Source: Pseudomonas citronellolis (GTDB taxonomy: Bacteria > Pseudomonadota > Gammaproteobacteria > Pseudomonadales > Pseudomonadaceae). From it: a DNA stretch of 64,000 nucleotides. The stretch covers positions 126,641 to 190,640 of the forward strand of contig NZ_FOLS01000009.1 of assembly GCF_900112375.1 (NCBI RefSeq), in the 5' to 3' direction. The notes beneath the pieces were generated by a model. That model had not been told where the DNA came from. It ran no database searches and saw nothing but the letters and a program-made list of their open reading frames with translations. Below, piece after piece: positions 1-12,455 of the stretch (positions within the stretch are counted from its first letter, which is position 1; the number at the start of each line of letters is the position of its first letter). Both the position numbers and the translations under genes were made by a program.

Positions 1-210
1 AGATCCGCTCCTACGGGTACGCCCTCACACCATACGCGCGCCCTGCGCGCGAATCGCGGGCAGACCACGCCGGGGTGCTCTTCGTAGGAGCGAGCTTGCT
101 CGCGAACAGACTCCGCTGCGGGGCTCATTCGCGAGCAAGCTCGCTCCTACGAGAAGCCGTACTCGCCGGTATGGTGGGACCTTGTCCGCGATAACCGGAC
201 ACCCCGGCAT
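1..210. repeat. REP/BIME cluster A downstream of mtiP
   Basis: This gene-free stretch holds Pseudomonas REP-type repeats. The clearest unit is an inverted pair: GTAGGAGCGAGCTTGCTCGC at 84-103 and its complement ending at 150, separated by about 22 bases. A nearly identical unit, including the spacer, recurs at 28785-28855. Partial arms (CCGCTCCTAC at 5-14 and a TGCGCGCGAATCGCGGGCA-type arm near 45-63) flank it. I see no gene here. ORFs crossing it read RRSELARE-like peptides, the usual translation of this repeat. Confidence 0.85.
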
Positions 211-230
211 GAACCGCGGTGCGAGGCCTA

Positions 231-977
<747 letters not shown>

Positions 978-1976
978 TCAGTCGATCAGTTGTGCCGCGC
1001 GCAGTTCGCCCACGGCCTGCTGCCAGCGCGGCAGTTGCTTGTATTCGATGCCCGGCCAGGCCTTGGCGCGCATCCGCGCCAGGCGCTCGGGAGCTTTCAC
1101 CTTCAGGCGCTGCAGGGTGCCCAGGGCCAGTTCGGCCGAGCCACGGTCGTTGCACACCAGGCCCATGTCGCAACCGGCATTCAGCGCGGCCTGGATGCGG
1201 CTGGCGGCGTCGCCCACCACGTGGGCGCCGGCCATGGACAGGTCGTCGCTGAAGATCACCCCGTCGAAGCCCAGCTCGCCGCGCAGGATGTCCTGCAGCC
1301 AGCGCCGCGAGAAACCGGCAGGGCCGGCATCCACCTGCGGGTAGATGACGTGGGCGGGCATCACCGCGTCCAGCTCGCCGGCCAGGCGCTGGAAAGGCAC
1401 CAGGTCGCTGCGGCGGATCTCGTCGAGGCTGCGCTCGTCCTCGGGAATCCCCACGTGGGAATCCACCTCGGCCCAGCCGTGGCCGGGGAAGTGCTTGCCG
1501 GTGGCGGCCATGCCGGCGGCGTGCATGCCGCGGATGAAGGCGCCGGCCAGCCGCGTGGCGCGCTCGGGGTCGCCCTCGAAGGCGCGGCTGCCGACCACGG
1601 CGCTGCGCTGGTGGTCCAGGTCCAGCACCGGAGCGAAGCTCAGGTCCAGGCCCACTGCCAGCACCTCGGTGGCCATCAGCCAGCCGCACTGCTCGGCCAG
1701 GCGCTCGGCGTTGGCGTTATCGGCGATGGCGCGCATCGCCGGCAGGCGCAGGAAGCCCTGGCGCAGGCGCTGCACGCGGCCGCCTTCCTGGTCCACCGCC
1801 AGCAGCAGGTCCGGACGCAGGGCGCGGATGGCCGCGCAGAGTTCGCGCACCTGGCGCGGGCTTTCGATGTTGCGGGCGAAGATGATCAGCCCGCCCACTT
1901 CGGGGTGGCGCAGGATCCGGCGGTCCTCGGCGGTGAGCCAGGTGCCGCCGATGTCGAGCATCAGGGAGCCTTGCAT
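978..1976 (-). CDS. nagZ: beta-N-acetylhexosaminidase NagZ
   Basis: Family GH3 cytoplasmic beta-N-acetylglucosaminidase of 332 residues. It removes GlcNAc from GlcNAc-anhydromuropeptides during peptidoglycan recycling, making the 1,6-anhydroMurNAc-peptides that signal AmpR-dependent beta-lactamase induction. The GH3 signature GKHFPGHG, with its lysine-histidine pair, and the downstream SDDLSMAGA segment carrying the Asp nucleophile are both present. The start at 1976 gives MQGSLMLDIGG, the family N-terminus; an upstream in-frame extension of 44 residues runs into the preceding gene and is rejected. It is separated by about 10 bases from the L,D-transpeptidase upstream, so co-transcription is likely. 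Confidence 0.95.
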   Translation of the reverse strand: MQGSLMLDIGGTWLTAEDRRILRHPEVGGLIIFARNIESPRQVRELCAAIRALRPDLLLAVDQEGGRVQRLRQGFLRLPAMRAIADNANAERLAEQCGWLMATEVLAVGLDLSFAPVLDLDHQRSAVVGSRAFEGDPERATRLAGAFIRGMHAAGMAATGKHFPGHGWAEVDSHVGIPEDERSLDEIRRSDLVPFQRLAGELDAVMPAHVIYPQVDAGPAGFSRRWLQDILRGELGFDGVIFSDDLSMAGAHVVGDAASRIQAALNAGCDMGLVCNDRGSAELALGTLQRLKVKAPERLARMRAKAWPGIEYKQLPRWQQAVGELRAAQLID

Positions 1977-1986
1977 GGGGGAATCC

Positions 1987-2511
1987 TTAACAGAGTTCGG
2001 CCGCGCGCCACTGCGGCTGCGGCGCCTCGTCGAGGCGCACGGGGCAGTGCAGCGGCACACGGGGGAAGAGTTGCAGCAGGTCGGCGTTGCGCAGGCGCAC
2101 GCAGCCATGGGACAACGGCGCGCCCATGGGTTCGCAATCCGGCGTGCCGTGCAGGTAGATGTAGCGACGGAAGGTATCCACCTCGCCCAGGCGGTTGACG
2201 CCGGGCTCGCAGCCGCTCAGCCAGAGGATGCGGGTGAGGATCCAGTCGCGCCCGGGAAACTGCTCGTGCAGCGCCGGGCTCCACACCTCGCCGGTCCAGC
2301 GCCGGCCACGCAACACCGCGCCGCAGGGCAGGCCTTCGCCGATCTTCGCCCGAACCTGGTGCAGGCCGCGCGGCGTGCAGCCGGAGCCTTGGCGCTCGCC
2401 GGCGCCATTCAGCGCGGTGGAGACGGGCAAACGCAGCACCAGACGCCGCGCGGCGAAGCCGTAGAGCATCTGGTCGGCGAGGGAAATGTGCAGCAGGTCG
2501 AGATCGGGCAT
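1987..2511 (-). CDS. L,D-transpeptidase (YkuD-fold) family protein
   Basis: This 174-residue protein has the catalytic signature of the YkuD family: HGTPD near residue 121 followed by SHGCVRL near residue 135, supplying the His and nucleophilic Cys. Family members form 3-3 crosslinks in peptidoglycan or attach proteins to it. No clear signal peptide is visible at the N-terminus (MPDLDLLHISLADQ), as in a subset of short Pseudomonas homologues, so export is uncertain. It sits between psrA and nagZ in a cell-wall-related run and is probably transcribed with them. A cytoplasmic or non-transpeptidase role for this short form cannot be excluded. Confidence 0.8.
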   Translation of the reverse strand: MPDLDLLHISLADQMLYGFAARRLVLRLPVSTALNGAGERQGSGCTPRGLHQVRAKIGEGLPCGAVLRGRRWTGEVWSPALHEQFPGRDWILTRILWLSGCEPGVNRLGEVDTFRRYIYLHGTPDCEPMGAPLSHGCVRLRNADLLQLFPRVPLHCPVRLDEAPQPQWRAAELC

Positions 2512-2577
2512 CGTCCGCCAGTGACAGCAGGAATGGCCCGCTACTTTAGCCGATCGGCCGTGGCAGGCCCAGCGCGG

Positions 2578-3285
2578 TCAGACCTTGGCTGGCGCCGGCG
2601 CCTTGCTCCGCGGCTTGGGCTGGGCGCCGGCCAGGGACGGGTCGCTGACGCCGCTGTCGGCGCGCATGCCGGCGGCGAGGAACGGCACCATCAGTCGCAT
2701 CACCTGCTCGATGGAGGTGTTCACCCCGAAGTCGTTTTCGGCCATGGCGCGCAGCGCCTTGATCCCGGACATGCTGAAGGCGGCGGCACCGAGCATGAAG
2801 TGCACGCGCCAGAACAGCTCGATGGGCGGCAGGCGCGGCGCAGCCTCGTTGACCAACAGCATGTAGCGGCGGAACACCTTGCCGTAGACCTCTTCGAGGT
2901 ACTTGCGCAGGTGCCCCTGGCTCTGGCTGAAGGCCAGGCCCAGCAGGCGCATGAAGATCGACAGGTCGTTGCCGCTGCGCGGCTTCACCGCCATGGCCTG
3001 CACCACCAGCAGTTCGAGCAGTTCCTCGAGGCTGGCGCGCGGCGCGTCGGGCTTGGCCTGGCGCCGGTCCAGTTCCTTTTCCAGACTGGCGCAGAAGGGC
3101 CCGAGGAAGCGCGAGAAGACCGCCTGGATCAGCGCCTTCTTCGAGCCGAAATGGTAGTTCACCGCCGCCAGGTTGACCCCGGCCTTGCTGGTGATCAGAC
3201 GCAACGAGGTCTCGGCGAAGCCTTTTTCCGCGAACAGCTGCTCCGCAGCATCGAGGATACGTTCGACGGTTTCCGACTGGGCCAT
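2578..3285 (-). CDS. psrA: TetR-family transcriptional regulator PsrA
   Basis: A 235-residue TetR-family regulator matching PsrA of Pseudomonas, which activates rpoS, represses its own gene and represses fadBA; long-chain fatty acids release it from DNA. The N-terminal helix-turn-helix (about residues 25-47, ending in AVNYHFGSK) is typical, followed by an all-helical ligand domain. The start at 3285 gives MAQSETVERIL; a 15-residue longer version would extend into the operator region and is unlikely. A pair of PsrA-type palindromes lies just upstream (3302-3328), consistent with autorepression. It is the first gene of the minus-strand run and divergent from lexA. Confidence 0.95.
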   Translation of the reverse strand: MAQSETVERILDAAEQLFAEKGFAETSLRLITSKAGVNLAAVNYHFGSKKALIQAVFSRFLGPFCASLEKELDRRQAKPDAPRASLEELLELLVVQAMAVKPRSGNDLSIFMRLLGLAFSQSQGHLRKYLEEVYGKVFRRYMLLVNEAAPRLPPIELFWRVHFMLGAAAFSMSGIKALRAMAENDFGVNTSIEQVMRLMVPFLAAGMRADSGVSDPSLAGAQPKPRSKAPAPAKV

Positions 3286-3301
3286 GGATGAATTCACCTG
3301 A

Positions 3302-3328
3302 CAAACACTTGTTTGAAACTTACGTTTC
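3302..3328. promoter_or_regulatory. tandem PsrA operators upstream of psrA
   Basis: Two palindromes of the published PsrA consensus (G/C)AAAC-N4-GTTT(G/C) overlap by one base: CAAAC-ACTT-GTTTG at 3302-3315 and GAAAC-TTAC-GTTTC at 3315-3328. They begin 17 bases upstream of the psrA start codon, where bound repressor would block transcription or initiation. Both arms are perfect in each palindrome. The assignment is by motif match and position. Confidence 0.8.
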
Positions 3329-3472
3329 ACAGCAATCCATTGTCAAGCCTGGCGCAGAGGGATTGTTGCGGATTCTCGGGCAATACGACGAACGATACCA
3401 GCGGGACGTTGGCCGAATCCGCCGAATTACAGCCTCCGGCCGATGAAATAATTCGTTGCCAGCGGCCGACCA

Positions 3473-3507
3473 CTGTATATAATCCCAGCAACTGTACAAA
3501 AAGACAG
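3473..3507 (+). promoter_or_regulatory. two LexA boxes upstream of lexA-sulA
   Basis: CTGTATATAATCCCAG at 3473-3488 and CTGTACAAAAAGACAG at 3492-3507 both fit the gammaproteobacterial SOS box CTG-N10-CAG. They end 9 bases before the lexA start codon. Double boxes at lexA are common and give tight autoregulation. The first box probably overlaps the -10 region. Confidence 0.88.
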
Positions 3508-3516
3508 AGTAGGGAC

Positions 3517-4131
3517 ATGCAGAAGCTGACGCCGCGCCAAGCCGAGATCCTCGCCTTCATCAAGCGTTGCCTGGAAGACAACGGCTACCCGCCGACGCGC
3601 GCCGAGATCGCCCAGGAGCTCGGCTTCAAGTCGCCCAACGCCGCCGAGGAGCACCTCAAGGCACTGGCCCGCAAGGGCGCCATCGAGATGACCCCCGGCG
3701 CCTCGCGCGGCATCCGCATCCCCGGCTTCGAACCCAAGGCCGCCGCCAACGAGGACGAACTGCCGATCATCGGCCGCGTCGCCGCCGGCGCGCCAATCCT
3801 CGCCGAGCAGAACGTCGAGGACGCCTGCCGCATCAACCCGGCCTTCTTCAACCCGCGCGCCGACTACCTGCTGCGCGTGCGCGGGCAAAGCATGAAGGAC
3901 GTCGGCATCCTCGACGGCGACCTGCTCGCCGTGCACGTCACCCGCGAGGCGCGCAACGGCCAGATCGTCGTCGCCCGCCTTGGCGAGGAAGTCACGGTGA
4001 AGCGCTTCAAGCGCGAGGGCAGCAAGGTCTGGCTGATCGCCGAGAACCCCGAGTTCGCCCCCATCGAGGTCGACCTCAAGGAACAGGAACTGATCATCGA
4101 AGGCTTGAGCGTCGGCGTCATCCGCCGCTGA
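3517..4131 (+). CDS. lexA: SOS-response repressor LexA
   Basis: A 204-residue LexA repressor. The N-terminal winged-helix DNA-binding domain (about 1-70) is followed by the S24-type self-cleavage domain. The cleavage bond is Ala90-Gly91 (VAAGAP), and the Ser-Lys dyad is Ser125 (GQSMKD) and Lys162 (EVTVKR). RecA filaments on single-stranded DNA trigger autoproteolysis and derepress SOS genes. The start at 3517 (MQKLTPRQ) is fixed by homology; the ORF runs 68 codons further upstream through the LexA boxes, which is not coding. sulA follows after 11 bases. Confidence 0.98.
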   Translation: MQKLTPRQAEILAFIKRCLEDNGYPPTRAEIAQELGFKSPNAAEEHLKALARKGAIEMTPGASRGIRIPGFEPKAAANEDELPIIGRVAAGAPILAEQNVEDACRINPAFFNPRADYLLRVRGQSMKDVGILDGDLLAVHVTREARNGQIVVARLGEEVTVKRFKREGSKVWLIAENPEFAPIEVDLKEQELIIEGLSVGVIRR

Positions 4132-4142
4132 CAGGAGGCACC

Positions 4143-4616
4143 ATGCAGTATCCCCAGCCGCTGGACCTGCCCCAACTGCCGCTGTTCCAGGAGGCGCTCT
4201 GGGCCAACGCCGAAGAGCCCCTGCTGGCCAAGCTGGCAGAACCGGATGCCGTCGAGGACGAAGCCTTCAGCGAGCTGTCGCTGCGCGGTCTGCCGGGCCA
4301 CTGCCAGAGCCTGCTGGCGCCCATCCTGCGCGAACTCAGCGAAGAGAAGGATGCCCGCTGGCTGACGCTGATCGCCCCGCCGGCCAGCCTCACCCACGAC
4401 TGGCTGCGCAAGGCCGGGCTGAACCGCGAGCGCATCCTGCTGCTGCCGGCGCGCGACCAGGCATCCGCCCTGAGCCTGGCCTGCGAGGCGCTGCGCCTGG
4501 GCCACAGCCACACGGTGGTCAGCTGGTTGCCGGCGCTCAGCGGCAAGGCGCGCGCGCAACTGTCCCGCGCGGCGCTCGCCGGGCAGGCGCAGAGCCTGAA
4601 TATCCGTCTGGGGTAG
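4143..4616 (+). CDS. sulA: cell division inhibitor SulA
   Basis: This 157-residue protein matches the Pseudomonas SulA family. SulA binds FtsZ and halts septum formation during SOS. The C-terminal half carries the RecA-fold-like core (WLTLIAPP, then ILLLPARDQASALSLACEALR). Its position 11 bases downstream of lexA, with an AGGAGG ribosome site before ATG 4143, indicates a lexA-sulA operon under the two LexA boxes, as in other pseudomonads. E. coli SulA is controlled separately and is quite different in sequence; function here is inferred from family and operon. Confidence 0.92.
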   Translation: MQYPQPLDLPQLPLFQEALWANAEEPLLAKLAEPDAVEDEAFSELSLRGLPGHCQSLLAPILRELSEEKDARWLTLIAPPASLTHDWLRKAGLNRERILLLPARDQASALSLACEALRLGHSHTVVSWLPALSGKARAQLSRAALAGQAQSLNIRLG

Positions 4617-4628
4617 TAAAGGAAGGGA

Positions 4629-4862
4629 TCAGTGCAGGACGCGCGGGCCGTCCTGCTCGACCTCGCCACCTTCGGCGAGGCGGCCGGCCAGTTGCACGCC
4701 GACGTTGAACATCGCCTTGGCGATCTCGATGTGCTGGCCCTGCAGGAAGCCCTTGGCGTCGTTGGAGAACTCCAGGGTCACCAGCGCCTCCTCGTCTTCC
4801 GCGCGGCGCAGTACGATGCGCCCATCGGGCAGTTCAACGATTTCCAGGAATGAGGTCGGCAT
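4629..4862 (-). CDS. conserved hypothetical protein (77 aa)
   Basis: A small acidic protein starting MPTSFLEIVELPDGRIVLRR and convergent with sulA (12-base gap). No signal peptide, transmembrane segment or catalytic motif is visible. The N-terminal part looks like a short antiparallel beta sheet, the second half a helix (HIEIAKAMFNVGVQLAGRL). An uncharacterised small gene between sulA and topA is, as I recall, conserved in Pseudomonas. I do not recognise a function. Confidence 0.75.
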   Translation of the reverse strand: MPTSFLEIVELPDGRIVLRRAEDEEALVTLEFSNDAKGFLQGQHIEIAKAMFNVGVQLAGRLAEGGEVEQDGPRVLH

Positions 4863-4941
4863 GGCTAGGTTCTCTCACAGCAGAACGGCCATTGTAACAG
4901 TCATGGCCGCTCTCCCCTAGCCCAACCGACTTCCGGCAGGC

Positions 4942-5463
4942 TCAGAGCTCGGTCAGCGCCCCACGGAAGCGCAACACCATTTCCTTCAGCGACTTGCGCC
5001 AGGCTTCCAGTTCGGCGTTGCCCAGGGCCTGCGGCTCTTCCTCGTCCAGGCTGACGGCCTGGATCAGCGGCTGGGTCGGGTCGACCTTGGCCTTGCGCGG
5101 CTCGCGCGGCGGCAGGAACAGCTCGGCGTAGGCGGCCAACAGCTGCGCCAGCCAGGTTTCCGGCTGCTGCGCCAGCTCCACCAGCTCGGCCAGTTCCGGG
5201 CTCGGCGAGGCCGCCAGCACCTCGGCGTTGAGCAGCAGCTCGACGCGCGGCGCATTGGCCTCGGGCAGGCGGTAGTAGCCGGCGATCTCGTGGGCCACGC
5301 CCAGCACCGCGCCGTACAGGTGGAACAGCGCCGCCTCGCGCTCGGCCTGCACCAGCGCCTGGGCGTTCATCGGCCGCGCCTCTTCCGCCTTGCGCCAGGC
5401 TTCCAGGGCCAGGCCGGCGAAATACAGCTTCTGGTTGGTGCGGGTGTAGAGTTCCTGAGCCAT
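4942..5463 (-). CDS. conserved hypothetical protein (DUF6586-like, 173 aa)
   Basis: A soluble, mostly helical 173-residue protein (MAQELYTRTNQKLYFAGLAL at the start) with a Leu/Ala/Glu-rich middle section and no signal peptide. It sits directly downstream of topA on the same strand (66-base gap), an arrangement I recall as conserved in Pseudomonas, and may be co-transcribed. The resemblance to DUF6586-type proteins is from memory. No catalytic residues stand out and no role can be assigned. Confidence 0.8.
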   Translation of the reverse strand: MAQELYTRTNQKLYFAGLALEAWRKAEEARPMNAQALVQAEREAALFHLYGAVLGVAHEIAGYYRLPEANAPRVELLLNAEVLAASPSPELAELVELAQQPETWLAQLLAAYAELFLPPREPRKAKVDPTQPLIQAVSLDEEEPQALGNAELEAWRKSLKEMVLRFRGALTEL

Positions 5464-5529
5464 CAGCGCGCCCTCATGCGGTCACTCGGCAGTATATGCG
5501 CGCCCCGCCTGCGCGGGGCGCGCCGCCCA

Positions 5530-8139
5530 TCAGCGCTTGTCCTCGACCTTCCACTTGCCGCCGTCGAAGAAGGCGCGCCAGCCGCTGGGCTTGCCGTCCA
5601 CCTCGGACTGCACGTACTGCTCCTTGGTCTTGCGGCTGAAGCGGATCACCGCCGGGCGGCCATCCGGGTCCTTCTGCGGCGCGGCGAGCAGGAAGTGGTA
5701 TTTCGGGTCCAGCTCGTCCTTGTGCGGGATCAGCTCGCTCACCAGGGGCGCGCGGGTCTCGCGGTTCTTGGGGAACTGGCTGGCGGCCAGGAACAGGCCG
5801 GAAGCGCCGTCGCGCAGCACGTAGACGTCGTCGACCTTCTCGCACTTGAGCTCGGGCATGCGGATGGCGTCCATCTTCGGCGGCGCCGGCTCGCCGTTCT
5901 TCAGCAGCTTGCGGGTGTTCTTGCAGGCCGGGTTGGTGCAACCGAAGAACTTGCCGAAGCGGCCGGTCTTGAGCTGCATCTGGCTGCCGCACTTGTCGCA
6001 TTCCAGGCTCGGGCCTTCGTAGCCCTTGATGCGGTACTGGCCTTCCTCGATCTCGTAGCCCGGGCAATCCGGGTTGTTGCCGCAGATATGCAGCTTGTGC
6101 TTCTCGTCCAGCAGGTAGGCGTCCATCGCCGTGCTGCAGATCGGGCAGCGGTGCTTGCCGCGCAGCACGCGGGATTCGGACTCGCCCTCGTCGTCCGCGG
6201 CGATCTCGTCGCCGGGGATGAGGTTGATGGTCGCCTTGCAGCGCTCCTTCGGCGGCAGGCTGTAGCCGGAGCAGCCGAGGAACACGCCGGTGGAGGCGGT
6301 GCGGATCATCATCGGCCGGCCGCACTCGCGGCAGGGGATGCTGGTCAGGGTCGGCTGGTTGGCGCGCATGCCTTTCTCGCTGACCTCGGCCACTTCGAGC
6401 TTCTTCTTGAAGTCGCCGTAGAACTCGTCGAGCAGGTGCTTCCAGTCGCGCTCGCCCTGGGCCACGTCATCCAGGTGCTCTTCCATGCCGGCGGTGAAGC
6501 CGTAGTCCATCAGGTTGGAGAAGCTCTCGTTGAGGCGGTCGGTGACGATGTCGCCCATCTTCTCGGCGTAGAAGCGGCGGTTGTGGGTGGTGACGTAGCC
6601 GCGCTCCTGGATGGTCGAGATGATCGCCGCGTAGGTCGACGGGCGGCCGATGCCGCGCTTCTCCAGTTCCTTGACCAGGCTGGCTTCGGAATAGCGCGCC
6701 GGCGGCTTGGTGAAGTGCTGGCTCGGGTCGAGCTTGAGCAGCTTCATCGCATCGCCCTGGTCCATCATCGGCAGCACGTCGTCCTCGCCCGGCCTGCTCT
6801 GCTGCGGCAGCACCTTGGTGTAGCCGTCGAACTTGAGGATGCGGCCCTTGGCGCGCAGCTCGAAGTCACCGGCGGCGACGCTGACGGTGGTGGACAGGTA
6901 TTCGGCCGGCGGCATCTGGCAGGCCACGAACTGGCGCCAGATCAGGTCGTACAGGCGCTCGGCGTCGCGCTCCATGCCCGACAGCTGGGTCGGACGCAGG
7001 TTGACGTCGGACGGACGGATCGCTTCGTGCGCTTCCTGGGCGCCTTCCTTGCTGGAATAGAAGTTCGGCTTGGCCGGCAGGTATTTCTTGCCGAACTCGC
7101 TGTCGATGAAGCCGCGCACCATGTCGATGGCGTCGGCCGACAGGTTGGTCGAGTCGGTACGCATGTAGGTGATGTAGCCGGCTTCGTAGAGACGCTGGGC
7201 CATCATCATGGTCTTCTTCACGCCGAAGCCCAGGCGGTTGCTCGCGGCCTGCTGCAGGGTCGAGGTGATGAAGGGCGCCGAGGGCCGGCTGGAGGTCGGT
7301 TTGTCCTCGCGCTTGGCCACGCTGTAGCTGGAGGCCTTGAGCTTCTCCAGGGCGGCCATGGCCTGGGCTTCGTTGAGCGGCTTGAAGGCTTCGCCCTTCT
7401 CGCGCACCACTTCGAAGCGAGCCTTCTCGCCGCGCGGGCTGTTCAGGTCGGCATGGATTTCCCAGTATTCCTCGGGGACGAAGGCGCGGATCTCGCGCTC
7501 GCGCTCCACCACCAGCTTCACCGCCACCGACTGCACGCGGCCGGCGGACAAGCCGCGGGCGATCTTGGCCCACAGCAGCGGCGAGACCATGTAGCCCACC
7601 ACGCGGTCGAGGAAGCGCCGCGCCTGCTGGGCGTTGACGCGGTTGATGTCCAGCTCGCCGGGCTGCGAGAAGGCCTCCTGGATGGCCTTCTTGGTGATTT
7701 CGTTGAACACCACGCGCTTGTAGCGGCTGTCGTCGCCGCCGATGGCCTCGCGCAGGTGCCAGGCGATGGCCTCCCCTTCGCGGTCCAAGTCGGTTGCGAG
7801 ATAGATGGTGTCGGCATCCTTGGCCAGGCGGCGCAGCTCGTCGATCACCTTCTCCTTGCCGGGAAGGATCTCGTACTTGGCCTTCCAGCCGTGCTCCGGG
7901 TCCACGCCCATGCGGGTGAACAGCTGGCGCTTGGCCTTCTCCTTCGGCGACAGCGCAGGGGCTTCGGCAGCGCTCTTGCGGGCCTTGGCCGCGGCCGGCT
8001 CCTTCGCGCTGGACGAACCGCTGGTGGGCAGGTCGCGAATGTGGCCGATGCTCGACTTCACCACGTACTGGCTGCCCAGGTACTTGTTGATGGTCTTGGC
8101 CTTGGCCGGTGATTCCACGATGACCAGCGATTTACCCAT
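5530..8139 (-). CDS. topA: DNA topoisomerase I
   Basis: A type IA topoisomerase of 869 residues that relaxes negative supercoils. The N-terminal TOPRIM domain begins [16 protein letters not shown]; the acidic [13 protein letters not shown] segment binds Mg2+. The nucleophile is Tyr325 in [13 protein letters not shown]. The C-terminus carries three Cys4 zinc-ribbon modules ([24 protein letters not shown]), each closed by a second Cys pair, then a further C-terminal domain. An insertion of Ser/Ala/Lys-rich sequence lies inside the TOPRIM region (about residues 42-62), as in other Pseudomonas TopA proteins. The start at 8139 is supported by the invariant N-terminus. Confidence 0.98.
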   Translation of the reverse strand: MGKSLVIVESPAKAKTINKYLGSQYVVKSSIGHIRDLPTSGSSSAKEPAAAKARKSAAEAPALSPKEKAKRQLFTRMGVDPEHGWKAKYEILPGKEKVIDELRRLAKDADTIYLATDLDREGEAIAWHLREAIGGDDSRYKRVVFNEITKKAIQEAFSQPGELDINRVNAQQARRFLDRVVGYMVSPLLWAKIARGLSAGRVQSVAVKLVVEREREIRAFVPEEYWEIHADLNSPRGEKARFEVVREKGEAFKPLNEAQAMAALEKLKASSYSVAKREDKPTSSRPSAPFITSTLQQAASNRLGFGVKKTMMMAQRLYEAGYITYMRTDSTNLSADAIDMVRGFIDSEFGKKYLPAKPNFYSSKEGAQEAHEAIRPSDVNLRPTQLSGMERDAERLYDLIWRQFVACQMPPAEYLSTTVSVAAGDFELRAKGRILKFDGYTKVLPQQSRPGEDDVLPMMDQGDAMKLLKLDPSQHFTKPPARYSEASLVKELEKRGIGRPSTYAAIISTIQERGYVTTHNRRFYAEKMGDIVTDRLNESFSNLMDYGFTAGMEEHLDDVAQGERDWKHLLDEFYGDFKKKLEVAEVSEKGMRANQPTLTSIPCRECGRPMMIRTASTGVFLGCSGYSLPPKERCKATINLIPGDEIAADDEGESESRVLRGKHRCPICSTAMDAYLLDEKHKLHICGNNPDCPGYEIEEGQYRIKGYEGPSLECDKCGSQMQLKTGRFGKFFGCTNPACKNTRKLLKNGEPAPPKMDAIRMPELKCEKVDDVYVLRDGASGLFLAASQFPKNRETRAPLVSELIPHKDELDPKYHFLLAAPQKDPDGRPAVIRFSRKTKEQYVQSEVDGKPSGWRAFFDGGKWKVEDKR

Positions 8140-8235
8140 GGATCGGAAGATTCCTGCTTCGAGAAGGTGAATATAAGGAGGGAGGCGCCCGGAACGGCAC
8201 CGCTATATATAGTGGTGGTCCGCCCAAGGTCAAGT

Positions 8236-8493
8236 TCAGGATTCGCCGAAACCGACCTGGGTCAATCCCAGCGGGTCGCTTTCGGCGCTCACCAGAGCAA
8301 AGCGCGGAACCAGCTCGCCGTCCACCTCCACCGCTTCGGTGAACATGCCCAGCGGGCGCACCCAGAGGCCGAACTCGCCGTACAGCGCCTGGTAGACCAC
8401 CAGGGTCTCCTCGCTCTCCGAATGCCGCGCCACGCCCAGCACGCGGTAGTGCTGGCCCTTGTAGTGACGGTACAGGCCGGTCTGCAGTTCCAT
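8236..8493 (-). CDS. DUF1653 domain-containing protein
   Basis: An 85-residue protein of the DUF1653 family (MELQTGLYRHYKGQHYRVLG). Family hallmarks are GLYRHYKG at the start and the pattern LVVYQALYGEFGLWVRPLGMF in the middle, here split around residues 32-52. The function is unknown. The start at 8493 gives the canonical N-terminus; an in-frame extension to 8604 would cross the fadBA terminator hairpin and is rejected. It lies between topA and fadA on the same strand and probably has its own promoter. Confidence 0.88.
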   Translation of the reverse strand: MELQTGLYRHYKGQHYRVLGVARHSESEETLVVYQALYGEFGLWVRPLGMFTEAVEVDGELVPRFALVSAESDPLGLTQVGFGES

Positions 8494-8563
8494 ACGCTGC
8501 CCTCCTCGGCAAAAAAGCCGCGATTCTCCAGGCCCCGGGCGATCGGGGCAATCCCCCATTCCC

Positions 8564-8597
8564 GGAAAAACGAAAGCCGGGGCACAGGGCCCCGGCT
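8564..8597 (-). terminator. intrinsic terminator of fadBA
   Basis: On the minus strand the 9-bp stem AGCCGGGGC/GCCCCGGCT (plus-strand arms 8575-8583 and 8589-8597) has a 5-base loop and is followed by a T-rich run TTCGTTTTT. It lies 70 bases after the fadA stop codon. A second inverted repeat (CACGATCT...AGATCGTG, 8627-8658) lies nearer the stop and may assist. Confidence 0.75.
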
Positions 8598-8667
8598 CGT
8601 CCATCGACGAAAGCTTAGAATCTGTTCACGATCTCGCTAGCTGGCGCAGCAGATCGTGGGCAGGTTC

Positions 8668-9858
<1,191 letters not shown>

Positions 9859-9872
9859 CTATTCGTTCGCAC

Positions 9873-12020
<2,148 letters not shown>

Positions 12021-12455
12021 CAACTGATCTCCACGCTAGGGAAGCTTGAACTCACGCATCGGACGCCGTGTATCGGGACCGTTCCGCAGTCGCGGAGCAT
12101 AGTCCCAAAGCCTGCGGCACACCCGCCGATGCGATAGTCGGGGCCTTGGTTCGACCGTTCGTACATGGCAAACGCTCGATTCATACGCCCGTTTGATTCG
12201 GGTGTGCACACCTTCTTCGAAAAGCCTGCGCTTGTCAATCGCGGACGGCTGTCCGAAAGGCCTCTGGTTCGCCGCATTCAGCGAGGTTCTGCCGCGACAT
12301 TCAGCAAAACCATGGCGCCCCGTGCCGCTGTCTGGCCCGGGGCCAGCCACGTCGTTGGCAAAATGCCCGGACGCGGGTTAGAGTCCGGCGAATCGCTTGT
12401 CGCCGAGCATCGCGAAGAACAACAAGAAGCCCCACGGCCCCAAGGAGACGCGCCC
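12021..12455. promoter_or_regulatory. divergent intergenic region with PsrA-like site (fadB / exported protein)
   Basis: This 435-base gap separates fadB (minus) from an exported protein (plus). At 12182-12195, CATAC-GCCC-GTTTG reads on the minus strand as CAAAC-GGGC-GTATG, one mismatch from the PsrA consensus (G/C)AAAC-N4-GTTT(G/C), about 160 bases upstream of fadB. An extra CAAAC half-site lies at about 12174. Since PsrA represses fadBA in P. aeruginosa, this is the likely operator. The AAGGAGA ribosome site of the plus-strand gene is at 12441-12447. I see no gene in the rest of the gap. Confidence 0.6.

Noticed and set aside
1-210. CRISPR array, considered because of repeated GTAGGAGC units
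   Set aside because: The repeats are palindromic, irregularly spaced, alternate in orientation and lack unique spacers of equal length; they are REP elements.
5290-8112. 940-aa plus-strand ORF across topA
   Set aside because: It lies opposite the topA gene, whose catalytic and zinc motifs are intact, and shows no domain of its own.
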